Assembly: GCA_016707525.1 (NCBI GenBank)
Contig: JADJHP010000001.1
Coordinates: 248,001 to 312,000 of the forward strand
Source: Ignavibacteriota bacterium
GTDB lineage: Bacteria > Bacteroidota > Ignavibacteria > UBA10030 > UBA6906
DNA: 64,000 nucleotides
Direction of reading: 5' to 3'
Shown: piece after piece, positions 27,234 to 34,993 of the stretch
How the letters are laid out: the number at the start of each line of letters is the position of its first letter
Numbering within the stretch: the first letter of the stretch is position 1
Translations under genes and position numbers: made by a program
Notes under the pieces: model-generated
Database searches by the model: none
Told to the model about the DNA's origin: nothing
Seen by the model: only the letters and a program-made list of their open reading frames with translations

Positions 27234-29311
27234 TCACCGGGCGAAGAGGAGAAGAAGGATGAGCGTGACGAAAATGTACGCCAGGTAGGTCTGGATACGC
27301 CCGGTCTGGATCCGGCGAACGATGCGCGCGCCGGAAACGATGCTACGGAAGACCGGCTCGTAGAGGTATTTCAGGAATACGGACTCGGTCTTGAGTTCAT
27401 ACGTGATGGTCGGCCGGAAATAGGGAGAGGGCTCTTCGGAAATGCCGACCTCATGTGTCGCACGAAAGATATCCGAGAAGATGATGCGCAGGGGCTTGCT
27501 GAATCCCGTCGCAGTATACTGCATCCTGGGATCGATCCTCTCCAGTCCGCACGCCCAGGTGGGGGCAATGCGGGAGCGCGACCTGAGAACGAAGATGGAG
27601 ATCCCCGCGAGGGGGATCGCAGCGATCACGACAAGCAATCCGGTCAGCGCCGCCGGAGAAATGCTCGCGGAGGCGCTCCGGGGGATGAGCACGGTGCCCG
27701 CTTGCATGACGATCTGACCGGTGGAGGTCTCTTCCAGTAATGAATTGGCAAGGGGACTCAATACTGATACAACGAGACCCGGGGCAATTCCCAGGAAGAT
27801 GCACAGCAGGGCGAGGAGGCCCATGGCGGCGAGCATGGTGAACGATGATTCGCCTGCCCGGGCTGCGTGCCCTGATCGGGGAAGTCCGAGAAAGGTGATG
27901 CCAAAAGCCTTCACGAAACAGGCCGCGGCGAGGGCGCCTGTAAGCGCGAGAAGTGCGACCGTGAGTGGGATGACGATCTTCACGGTGAGGTCTGGAATGT
28001 GGAATCCAAGCAGCAGGGCCTGAAAGGTCAGCCACTCGCTGATGAAACCGTTGAGCGGAGGAAGTCCCGAGATGGCGACTGCCCCGACGAGAAAGAAGAA
28101 TGCGGTCCACGGCATCCTCTTGATCAGTCCCCCGAGATCTTCAATGTTTCGTGAATGCGTGGCGTGGAGAACGGAGCCGGCACCAAGAAAGAGGAGCCCT
28201 TTGAATATGGCGTGATTCAGCACATGGTACAGGCCCGCGATCAGCGCGATCACGGCAAGAGGTTTGTTCCCCCAGGAGGCGAACAGGAGCGCCGCACCGA
28301 CTCCCATCAGAATGATCCCGATATTCTCAATGCTGTGAAATGCCAGCAGGCGTTTGAGGTCGTGCTCCATCAATGCGTAGAGCACGCCGAGCACGGACGA
28401 CGTTACAGCAATGGCGAGAATGAGGACTCCCCACCATCCGGGAATGACGGGACCGAGGAAATCGAAGAAGACCCGGACCATCCCGTAGATGCCCGTCTTG
28501 ATCATCACGCCGGACATCATTGCCGAGACATTGCTCGGTGCCGCGGGGTGGGCTTCCGGGAGCCAGATGTGGAAGGGGATGATTCCCGCTTTGATGCCGA
28601 AGCCGATGGTGGCAAAGAGAAAAACCAGTGATTGTGCCGGGGCGGGAGCTGGGCTCCCCCCATGCGGAATGCTTCGAAAGTGAAGGATCCCGCGGCAGAA
28701 TAGAGCAGGAGGAACATGACGAGAAGAAAGGCGGTTCCGATGTGGGTCATGACGATGTAGAGAAATCCCGCCCGGCGTGCCGCATGCTCTTCATGTTCAA
28801 ATGTGATCAGGAAATAGGTCGTCAGCGACATGCATTCCCAGAGAAAAAGGAACAGGAGGGCATGGTCTGCGAGCAGGACGCCGATCATCGAGAGGACGAA
28901 GAAATTGTACAGGATCACGAGCAGGACCATATTCCTGCGCAGAAAGAACTCCGTCGCATACCCGAGTGAAAACAAAGCAACCGCTGTTCCGAGAAGGGAA
29001 ATAGCCCCGATGAAGAGTGCGGACAATCCATCCGCATGAAATCCCAGTGGCCCGAAGTGGCGGGATGGGAGTAGCTCCACATGCAACGTTGTGCCGGAAA
29101 TGAGGACCGAGAGAGAGAGGACACACCCCGCGAGTGCTGCGACCAGTGCCAGACCGAATCCGATGTTCTTCACTGCTCCGGTGAGGGATCCTCCGGGTTT
29201 CGTGCGACTTCTCCACAGGATGCTCAGAATCGCCGGGACCGCCCCTCCCAGCAGATATCCTCCCAGCATGACCGTGAGAGCCGCCGTTTGCACAGTTCCC
29301 CAATCATCCAT
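27234..29311 (-). CDS. hyfB: HyfB-like antiporter-type membrane subunit, one frameshift
   Basis: First clear gene of the operon; the NuoL-like antiporter family. Conserved residues are the glutamate in WECMSLTTYFL, the lysine in GIKAGIIPFHIWLPEAH, MSGVMIKTGIYG, HDLKRLLAFHSIENIG and HAIFKGLLFLGAG. The frame breaks at a run of six C on the plus strand (28656-28661, G on the coding strand). One more G gives FRMGGSPAPAPAQSLVF and a 692-residue protein, the normal HyfB size. Start ATG 29311 overlaps a possible small upstream ORF. Confidence 0.87.
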
Positions 29312-29621
29312 GGCGGTTCACCGGGGCGGTATTGGGGGTGGGTCCTTTGAGGTTGCGCGGAAGCTCCTCACAGAGGGCTTTGGTCTGGGTCCTATCGTGG
29401 GTGGGGATGAAATCGTCGGGTATTCGGGGAGTGGTGATCCTGTCGACGATGTACTGCTTCACTCTGGCCTGGTACCTGGCGCGTATCGGAGACCCCTCAA
29501 GGGATGGTATCTCTGCGTGTGCCAGAAGCCTGACTGTTTGGTCTGAGGAAGGGGCTGGATCGTCCTCCTCCGGGGTCGTCTGCGATTGATGGTCTCGCTC
29601 GTGAAGGGGGGATGATCTCAT
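29304..29621 (-). CDS. Possible small ORF upstream of the Ehr-like operon
   Basis: A 105-codon frame whose TGA (29304-29306) lies inside the first codons of the HyfB-like gene, as in coupled pairs. The product is hydrophilic, with no membrane segment and no motif I recognise. The middle part (LLAHAEIPSLEGSPIRARYQ and the following VKQYIVDRI) looks more protein-like than the ends. No ribosome binding site precedes the ATG at 29621, and a plus-strand frame overlaps much of it. It may be a regulator, the end of a decayed gene, or not coding. Confidence 0.3.
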   Translation of the reverse strand: MRSSPLHERDHQSQTTPEEDDPAPSSDQTVRLLAHAEIPSLEGSPIRARYQARVKQYIVDRITTPRIPDDFIPTHDRTQTKALCEELPRNLKGPTPNTAPVNRHG

Positions 29622-29935
29622 CGATGGACGGTCAACATTTCTTCGGTGCTGTTCTAATCACCTCAATATATACGAATTCCTGAGGTGAAACGCCACACCG
29701 GGTGAGCCTTGGCTGTTCCCCGATGTCCGTCACCCACGCGAACTCCGCGGTTCTGAGCGTCCACTGGCCGACCTTGTGAAGGTCGCACAGATTTCTTACT
29801 TTAGAGTGCGCGTGACCCTGGCCCTGCCGGGTACCCCGCACGAAGCGCATTCGCTGCAAAGATCAGTATCGGATCGGGGAGACAGAACGCGAACAAGATC
29901 GAAATGTTACCACATCGAATGACGAGAGACGTGCC
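29622..29935. other. Intergenic region between divergent transcripts
   Basis: Some 314 bases without a convincing gene, between the hydrogenase-related operon (-) and a small membrane protein gene (+). It holds the inverted repeat at 29658-29688 and an AT-rich patch inside it. Promoters for both directions should be here, but I see no clear -35/-10 pair. A 75-codon minus-strand frame (29632-29859) has no recognisable feature. Confidence 0.5.
29658..29688. repeat. Inverted repeat, possible operator
   Basis: TCACCTCA (29658-29665) and its exact reverse complement TGAGGTGA (29681-29688) are separated by 15 AT-rich bases that include TATATA. The position, upstream of the operon and in the only large gap nearby, suits a regulator binding site or a leader hairpin. 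Confidence 0.45.
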
Positions 29936-30193
29936 ATGAAGATCACGCATAAGGCGGCAAACACCTATGGGTACATTGCCATCGCGATCATGGTCGTCCT
30001 GCTGGCAATGGTCCTGCTGAAGGCCGTGCCGCAATCCTGGCACATGCCGCTCTTCGCGGTGGCGCTCGCATTGTACCTTGTCCGGATCACCCTCCGCCTC
30101 ATCCTGGCAAGGCAGGCCCGGAAGGACCACCAGGAGTTGCAGGGCGCTGAGGGCAAAGCCGGAGAGACCCCCGGGCAGGATACGAACACCTGA
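29936..30193 (+). CDS. Small two-helix membrane protein of unknown function
   Basis: An 85-residue protein with two predicted membrane helices (about 11-28 and 35-56: YIAIAIMVVLLAMVLL and MPLFAVALALYLVRITLRL) and a charged C-terminal tail rich in K, E and Q. I do not recognise the family. It overlaps the start of the oxidoreductase gene by one base (TGATG), so the two are likely co-translated. The ATG at 29936 is preceded by GACGAGAGA, a weak ribosome binding site. Confidence 0.6.
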   Translation: MKITHKAANTYGYIAIAIMVVLLAMVLLKAVPQSWHMPLFAVALALYLVRITLRLILARQARKDHQELQGAEGKAGETPGQDTNT

Positions 30194-31155
30194 TGGTCCG
30201 GATCGGCATCCTGGGTACAGCCGCCATCGCGCGTCCCTTCTTTGGTGCGCCGCTACGCCATGCGTCCATCGCAGCGATCGCAAGCCGCAATGCGTCGCAG
30301 GCCGCAGCCTTCGCCAGGGAGTTCGGGATCCCTGCGCATTTCGGGAGTTACGATGCACTGCTCGCCGACCCGGACATCGATGCGGTGTATATACCTCTTC
30401 CGCCTGCCCTTCATGCCGAGTGGACCATCCGCGCTGCACGCGCAGGCAAGCATGTCCTCCTTGAGAAACCTGCCGCACCGTCATCGGCGGATGTCGAGCG
30501 GATGTTGGAAGCCTGTGCGGCTGCCCGGGTGCTCTACATGGAAGCATTCATGTACCGCTTCAAATCCATTCACCGCCATGTCCGGGAACTTGTTGCCGGT
30601 GGGACGCTGGGTCCGCTGCGGTTCATCGACTTCAGTTGGTGTTTCAATATCGAAGCGCTCAAGCGGAGCCTGTTCCGTCTCGATCCTTCCCATGGCGGCG
30701 GCGCTTTGAACGATCTGGGCATCTACGGCGTGGATTTTCTCCGGTACCTCGGTATGCCCGTGCCATCGGTCATCCACGCAACGATCGAACGTCACGGTGG
30801 GGATGGCGTGGACAGTTTTGCGCACGTCGTGCTCCGGTCGGGAGCCACGCTCATGACACTGACGGCCGGATTCACCTGTGATGCGAACTATTATGCCCTG
30901 GGGGGAGAGAAGGGATCGGTCTACGTTTCGGGGTCGCTGGCCGGGCGCGTTGTCCCGAATGCGGTGCACATGCACCTTTTTGAGAATGATCAGCGTTCGG
31001 AGGAGGTGTTCCCCGCAGAGAACCCCTATGTCGCGGAGATGGATCACTTTGCCCGGTGCATCGAGCAGAATGTGCAGCCGGAAAGCAACGGGGAGGGGAG
31101 TCTTTCGAATATCAGGGTGTTGGAAGAGGTCAAGCGTGCAGCGGGGTACCACTGA
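30193..31155 (+). CDS. Gfo/Idh/MocA-family oxidoreductase
   Basis: NAD(P)-dependent dehydrogenase of unknown substrate, probably a sugar or sugar derivative. The 320-residue protein has an N-terminal Rossmann fold (IGILGTAAIARPFF), YIPLPPALHAEWTIRAARAG and the family motif KHVLLEKPAAPS, in which the lysine of EKP is catalytic. The C-terminal domain carries HGGGALNDLGIYGVDFLRYL, where the GxxxDxGxY pattern positions substrate. It is close to the trans-1,2-dihydrobenzene-1,2-diol/glucose-fructose type branch. It ends just before a perfect hairpin. Confidence 0.87.
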   Translation: MVRIGILGTAAIARPFFGAPLRHASIAAIASRNASQAAAFAREFGIPAHFGSYDALLADPDIDAVYIPLPPALHAEWTIRAARAGKHVLLEKPAAPSSADVERMLEACAAARVLYMEAFMYRFKSIHRHVRELVAGGTLGPLRFIDFSWCFNIEALKRSLFRLDPSHGGGALNDLGIYGVDFLRYLGMPVPSVIHATIERHGGDGVDSFAHVVLRSGATLMTLTAGFTCDANYYALGGEKGSVYVSGSLAGRVVPNAVHMHLFENDQRSEEVFPAENPYVAEMDHFARCIEQNVQPESNGEGSLSNIRVLEEVKRAAGYH

Positions 31156-31162
31156 GAGACCT

Positions 31163-31192
31163 GACCGGGGCCGGCTTCTGCCGGCCCCGGTC
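31163..31192. terminator. Bidirectional hairpin between convergent genes
   Basis: A perfect 13-base-pair GC-rich stem, GACCGGGGCCGGC (31163-31175) and GCCGGCCCCGGTC (31180-31192), with loop TTCT. It lies eight bases after the oxidoreductase stop and 18 bases beyond the end of the DUF6249 gene. There is no T tract on either strand, so it may act as a pause or mRNA-end stabiliser and not as a textbook terminator. Confidence 0.6.
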
Positions 31193-31209
31193 GTAGTACG
31201 CAGCACACC

Positions 31210-31563
31210 TCATTTGGCCGCGGAACGTGCCTTGCGGTCCGCGATGAAGTAAAAGACCACCAGACCTATTCCTCCGAAGACCGCGATCAATCCCGGTATC
31301 ACCCCTTCATCCACCATGAAGGTGCTATGCAGCCACATGCCGATAACGGCGGCAAGACCTACCCCGATGAACACCATGCCCCATTTGAGTGAGGAGAGTG
31401 GATCGGTCTTGTACCCACCGAATTGGATCATGCTCCGGATCTCTTCTGCGGTCATCCCCTTTTCGATCATCTGGATGCGTTCGCGGTGGCGGGTCAGCAG
31501 GAATGTCCCGACGATGAGTGTGATCGAAAGGAAGATGATCAGAGTGATGGCAACTGGTTCCAT
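31210..31563 (-). CDS. DUF6249-type small membrane protein
   Basis: A 117-residue inner-membrane protein with three hydrophobic segments: ITLIIFLSITLIVGTFLL (about 6-23), GMVFIGVGLAAVIGMWL (62-78) and a C-terminal LIAVFGGIGLVVFYFIA. Between them, MIEKGMTAEEIRSMI fits DUF6249, a family of unknown function often next to ECF sigma factors in Bacteroidota. The ATG at 31563 follows a strong AAGGAGAAGCCC. It is transcribed away from the sigma gene, from a promoter of the same type (31602-31631), so it is probably a member of that regulon. Confidence 0.75.
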   Translation of the reverse strand: MEPVAITLIIFLSITLIVGTFLLTRHRERIQMIEKGMTAEEIRSMIQFGGYKTDPLSSLKWGMVFIGVGLAAVIGMWLHSTFMVDEGVIPGLIAVFGGIGLVVFYFIADRKARSAAK

Positions 31564-31601
31564 GGGCTTCTCCTTGCATAGTGTGATTGAACTCTTGCCT
31601 G

Positions 31602-31631
31602 TTAGACCGCAGCTCCTTCCCGCATGTTTCA
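31602..31631 (-). promoter_or_regulatory. ECF-type promoter driving the DUF6249 gene
   Basis: On the minus strand TGAAAC (31631-31626), a 17-base spacer and GGTCTAA (31608-31602). The layout matches the promoter of the sigma gene on the other strand (TGAAAC-N17-CGTCCAA). The predicted start near 31595 leaves a leader of about 30 bases with a good ribosome binding site. Confidence 0.6.
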
Positions 31632-31640
31632 GAGGCACGG

Positions 31641-31670
31641 TGAAACAATCCATTCCGGGATGCCGTCCAA
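31641..31670 (+). promoter_or_regulatory. ECF-type autoregulatory promoter of the sigma factor gene
   Basis: TGAAAC (31641-31646), 17-base spacer, CGTCCAA (31664-31670). GAAAC-type -35 and CGTC-type -10 elements are typical of autoregulated ECF sigma factors. The ATG is only ten bases after the -10, so the message would be nearly leaderless. Confidence 0.6.
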
Positions 31671-31680
31671 GAGGTAGTCC

Positions 31681-32256
31681 ATGGATGCAGAACAGACGAT
31701 ACTCGATCGGGTCAGGAGCGGAGATACTCGCGCTTTCGGGCTCCTCATTGAACGCCACAAAGAGGGCGCGTACACGCTTGCCCTCAGGATCCTGAACTCC
31801 CGTGAGGAAGCCGAGGAGACCGTCCAGGATGCGTTCCTTCGCGTGTATCGCGGGCTTGCCGGATTCCGGGGGGACTCCCGGTTCGCCACCTGGCTGTACA
31901 GGATCGTGTTCAATCTCAGTATGACACGTGTGAAGCGGAGGAGAACGCCCGCGGAGAGCCTTGACGCCCACGGGGAGGAACCCGGGGATATCGTTCGTGA
32001 GACCGAGGGGGGAGGGATCCTGGAGCACCTGGAGCGGCAGGAAGCGGCGGCCTTACTGGCAAAGGGGCTCGCGAAGCTCCCGCACCATCACCGTATCGCA
32101 GTGGAACTCTTCTATTTGCAGGAGCAGTCGTACGAAGAGATCGCAACGATCATGGGTATCCCGCTGGGGACGGTGAAGACCTATCTGTTCCGGGGGCGGA
32201 TGCGATTGAAGGTGCTTCTGGCAGATGCTGTGCACGAAGAGGAGAAAGCAGCATGA
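31681..32256 (+). CDS. ECF RNA polymerase sigma factor (RpoE-like)
   Basis: A 191-residue extracytoplasmic-function sigma factor. Region 2 (about 20-90) has FGLLIERHKEGAYTLALRIL, EEAEETVQDAFLRVYRGL and FRGDSRFATWLYRIVFN. Region 4 (about 130-182) has LPHHHRIAVELFYLQEQSYE and the helix-turn-helix IPLGTVKTYLFRGRMRLK. The next gene, overlapping by four bases, encodes its likely anti-sigma factor. Matching promoters on both sides of the divergent region suggest it controls itself and the DUF6249 gene. Confidence 0.92.
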   Translation: MDAEQTILDRVRSGDTRAFGLLIERHKEGAYTLALRILNSREEAEETVQDAFLRVYRGLAGFRGDSRFATWLYRIVFNLSMTRVKRRRTPAESLDAHGEEPGDIVRETEGGGILEHLERQEAAALLAKGLAKLPHHHRIAVELFYLQEQSYEEIATIMGIPLGTVKTYLFRGRMRLKVLLADAVHEEEKAA

Positions 32257-32804
32257 ACGGTCACTATGAGGAATCGGCCTTTCAGGAGTACCATGACGGA
32301 GTGCTGGGTCAGGCGGAGCGGGCAGCGCTCCTCGCGCATTGTGAGGTGTGCCCCACATGCACCGCCCGTAACCGGCGAGTGATGGCGTTCGAGCGGGCGA
32401 TGCGCATGGTCCCTCTTGAGCGGCCGGACGGGGATATTACTGCCCGGGTGTTTGCGCGACTTGATCGCCGCGGGCCGCTGACATGGCTGGATCGCATGCT
32501 CGAACCCCGGATCATCGCAGGGACGACGTTCACACTGTTCGGTATCGCGGGGACGGTGAATGCGATCCTCCTCTCGCGGCCGGGTGGCGCAGGTGCAGGG
32601 ACGGGCTCCCGGTGGGGTGCGTCACTCGATGCGATCGCCGGAGGGATCGCCGGGGGACCGGACGCTCTCGCGTCGTGGCTGACCGCATTCCTCCCGCAAG
32701 TATTCAGTCAAGGGGCGCTGCAGGTGAGCCTGGCCGTGGTCCTTCTGGTGCCGCTGTTCCTGTGCGCAGATCGGGTCCTGGCAAAGCGGCGGGTGATGGG
32801 GTGA
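32253..32804 (+). CDS. Anti-sigma factor with zinc-finger (zf-HC2) domain
   Basis: A 183-residue protein whose start overlaps the sigma stop (ATGA). The N-terminal domain has the ZAS-type zinc motif around EYHDGVLGQAERAALLAHCE with HCEVCPTC. Two hydrophobic stretches follow (about 89-106 and 152-170), so it is membrane-bound, with the zinc domain in the cytoplasm holding the sigma factor. The signal that releases the sigma factor cannot be read from the sequence. Confidence 0.8.
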   Translation: MNGHYEESAFQEYHDGVLGQAERAALLAHCEVCPTCTARNRRVMAFERAMRMVPLERPDGDITARVFARLDRRGPLTWLDRMLEPRIIAGTTFTLFGIAGTVNAILLSRPGGAGAGTGSRWGASLDAIAGGIAGGPDALASWLTAFLPQVFSQGALQVSLAVVLLVPLFLCADRVLAKRRVMG

Positions 32805-32839
32805 TCGCCTGCGTTGACGAAATGTCGCCGCAGGCCGCA

Positions 32840-33142
32840 CTACTTCGCAGCAGAGAGGTACTGAACTTCTTCGCGCCCGACAACCTCGGCTGAATGTGCC
32901 GTGTTCGGCGGGAGATTGAGCCGGTCCCCGGGCTTCATCACCCAGTCCTGCGCGTCGGTCACGATGCGCATCTTCCCTGACACGATCACGATGAAATCAT
33001 CGAAGGCGTGCTTGTGGCGCCCGTACTTGGTGCCCGGACTATCCGAATACAGATCATGCTCCAGCCCTTCAGCGGTGAGCATTTTCTGCAGCTCTTCAAG
33101 CGTTGGTTTCTTGGGTTTGTTCCACCGGATCACATCCAGCAT
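32840..33142 (-). CDS. Small cupin-domain protein
   Basis: A 100-residue single-cupin protein. Cupin motif 1 appears as GRHKHAFDDFIVIVSGKMRI and motif 2 as KPGDRLNLPPNTAHSA, keeping the usual metal-binding histidines. The ATG at 33142 has GAGGAG seven bases upstream; a GTG at 33157 in the same frame is rejected for that reason. It ends a minus-strand pair with bshA 21 bases upstream. The substrate is unknown. Confidence 0.75.
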   Translation of the reverse strand: MLDVIRWNKPKKPTLEELQKMLTAEGLEHDLYSDSPGTKYGRHKHAFDDFIVIVSGKMRIVTDAQDWVMKPGDRLNLPPNTAHSAEVVGREEVQYLSAAK

Positions 33143-33163
33143 ATCGTCACTCCTCACTGTCCA

Positions 33164-34297
33164 TCACGTTTCTGAACAACTCTCCCGGTAATACTCCTCG
33201 TACATCGACACGATCTTTCCCACATCAAAATTATCCACAGCCCTGGCGCGGCATGCCTGGCGGAAGATCGCCATGCGTGTATCGTTGGTGAGCAGGTCCA
33301 CGGCATACTTTGCCATCCGATCGATATCCCCGATCTCCGCGATATAGCCGGTCTGTCCGTGCACCTGGAGTTCCGGCAGGCCGCCGACACTCGATGAGAT
33401 CACCGGCACACCGCACGCCATGGCTTCAAGGGCAGCGAGGCCGAAGCTCTCGGACTGGCTCGGCATCAGCATGAGATCCGCCGCGGAGAGGATGCGCACG
33501 AGCTCGGTCTGCTTGCCAAGGAAGCGGACCTTGTCCTGGATCCCGAGTTCCCGGACCAGCAGTTCGCATACCGACCGGTCGGGGCCGTCGCCGGCCAGGA
33601 TGAGATGTGCCGGGACCTTCTTCTGCACTTCGTCGAAGATCCGGATCACATCGGCGACGCGCTTCACGGCGCGGAAATTCGAGACGTGGATCAGGATCTT
33701 CTCTTCCGGGGGAGCGAATCTCTCGCGAACCTGGGTGCATTCCACACGGCGATATTTGTCGGTGTCCACGAAGTTCGGGATCACCCGGATGTCCTTGTCG
33801 ATCCCGTAATTGGTCAGCGTCTTTTCCTTCAGGAACCGGGAGACGGCGGTGACACCGTCGCTCTGCTCGATGCTGAACTTCATCACCGACAGGAAACTCG
33901 GCTCGAGTCCGACGAGCGTGATATCCGTACCGTGCAGCGTCGTGATGACCTTGAGTGTGCCCCCGAGGATCTGGCGGGCGAGGTACGCGCTCGTTGCGTG
34001 GGGGATCGCGTAGTGCGCGTGGACGATGTCCAACTGCTCGAACTGCGCGACCTCCACGATCTTGCTCGCCAGGGCCGGCGTATACAGGGGGAATTCAAAG
34101 AGAGGGTAGCTGGACATCTCCACTTCGTGGTAGAAGATGTTCCCCTCATAGGAATCCAGCCGCATCGGCAGGGCATAGCTGATGAAGTGGATCTGATGGC
34201 CTCGCCCGGCGAGCGCCTTGCCGAGTTCCGTGGCAACTACGCCGCTGCCACCATAGGTCGGGTAGCAGACGATGCCGATCTTCAACGGTCGTTTCAT
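33164..34297 (-). CDS. bshA: N-acetyl-alpha-D-glucosaminyl L-malate synthase
   Basis: GT4-type glycosyltransferase that joins GlcNAc to malate, the first step of bacillithiol synthesis. The 377-residue length fits. It starts LKIGIVCYPTYGGSGVVATE, a BshA hallmark, and has IVHAHYAIPHATSAYLA, TLHGTDITLVG, VIPNFVDTDKYRR and the donor-binding SQSESFGLAALEAMACG. No bshB or bshC is visible in the window. Bacillithiol is made by Bacteroidota and Chlorobi as well as Firmicutes, which fits the taxonomic picture. Confidence 0.92.
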   Translation of the reverse strand: MKRPLKIGIVCYPTYGGSGVVATELGKALAGRGHQIHFISYALPMRLDSYEGNIFYHEVEMSSYPLFEFPLYTPALASKIVEVAQFEQLDIVHAHYAIPHATSAYLARQILGGTLKVITTLHGTDITLVGLEPSFLSVMKFSIEQSDGVTAVSRFLKEKTLTNYGIDKDIRVIPNFVDTDKYRRVECTQVRERFAPPEEKILIHVSNFRAVKRVADVIRIFDEVQKKVPAHLILAGDGPDRSVCELLVRELGIQDKVRFLGKQTELVRILSAADLMLMPSQSESFGLAALEAMACGVPVISSSVGGLPELQVHGQTGYIAEIGDIDRMAKYAVDLLTNDTRMAIFRQACRARAVDNFDVGKIVSMYEEYYRESCSET

Positions 34298-34373
34298 GGT
34301 CGGAGGAAGATACTCAAGGTGGATATAAGGCGCAAGGACTTTGAAGACGCGCAGGGAATGAATATATTACGGA

Positions 34374-34988
34374 ATGGTCGATACGTACCAAACCATACCC
34401 CGCCGTCATACCGTTGAAACCAAGATCCGGGGCTCGCGGTTCCTTGCGGATGCCGTTCCCGTGGACGATCGTCCGGCGGCCGAGGCGGTCCTGGACGATA
34501 TCCGCAAGCGGTTCTACGATGCCACCCATCATTGTTACGCATACCGGCTCGGACCGGGCGGGGAAACGTACAGGATCCATGATGACGGCGAACCCGGCAA
34601 CTCCGCGGGGCGCCCGATCCTGGCCGCGATCGACCACGGTTCGTTGACCAACCTCATCGTGGTCGTGACACGGTGGTTCGGGGGGACCAAGCTGGGCGTG
34701 GGAGGCCTCGTTCGCGCCTACGGCGATGCTGCTGCGGAAGCCCTTGCGGGCGCCGGGACCCTGACCTGCTATCTGACAGCGGAATGCATCATCCGGTTCC
34801 CGCATGCGCACATCGGTACGGTGATGCGCATGTGCTCGGCCAGACAGGTGAAGATCCTCGCAACGGCCTACGATGAACAGGTCCTGATGCGCCTGGAGGT
34901 GCGTCGGGGAGGGTTGGAACGACTGACGGCGGACCTGATCGAAGCCACCCATGGGCAGCTTGCGGTCGATCCGCCGTCGGTACTCTGA
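34374..34988 (+). CDS. YigZ/IMPACT (UPF0029) family protein
   Basis: A 204-residue protein of the conserved YigZ family. Motifs are the N-terminal EVKGSRF-like TKIRGSRFLADAVPV, DATHHCYAYRLG, DDGEPGNSAGRPIL and VTRWFGGTKLGVGGLVRAYG, followed by a C-terminal ferredoxin-like domain. Eukaryotic IMPACT proteins regulate translation; the bacterial role is not settled. It lies alone on the plus strand between bshA and ackA, with a 76-base divergent gap upstream. Its 3' end is convergent with ackA, six bases apart. Confidence 0.85.
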   Translation: MVDTYQTIPRRHTVETKIRGSRFLADAVPVDDRPAAEAVLDDIRKRFYDATHHCYAYRLGPGGETYRIHDDGEPGNSAGRPILAAIDHGSLTNLIVVVTRWFGGTKLGVGGLVRAYGDAAAEALAGAGTLTCYLTAECIIRFPHAHIGTVMRMCSARQVKILATAYDEQVLMRLEVRRGGLERLTADLIEATHGQLAVDPPSVL

Positions 34989-34993
34989 ATGAC

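Noticed and set aside
19373..29311. A working hydrogenase-4 or formate hydrogenlyase
   Set aside because: No NiFe-binding cysteines in the large subunit, and no formate dehydrogenase or maturation genes in the window.
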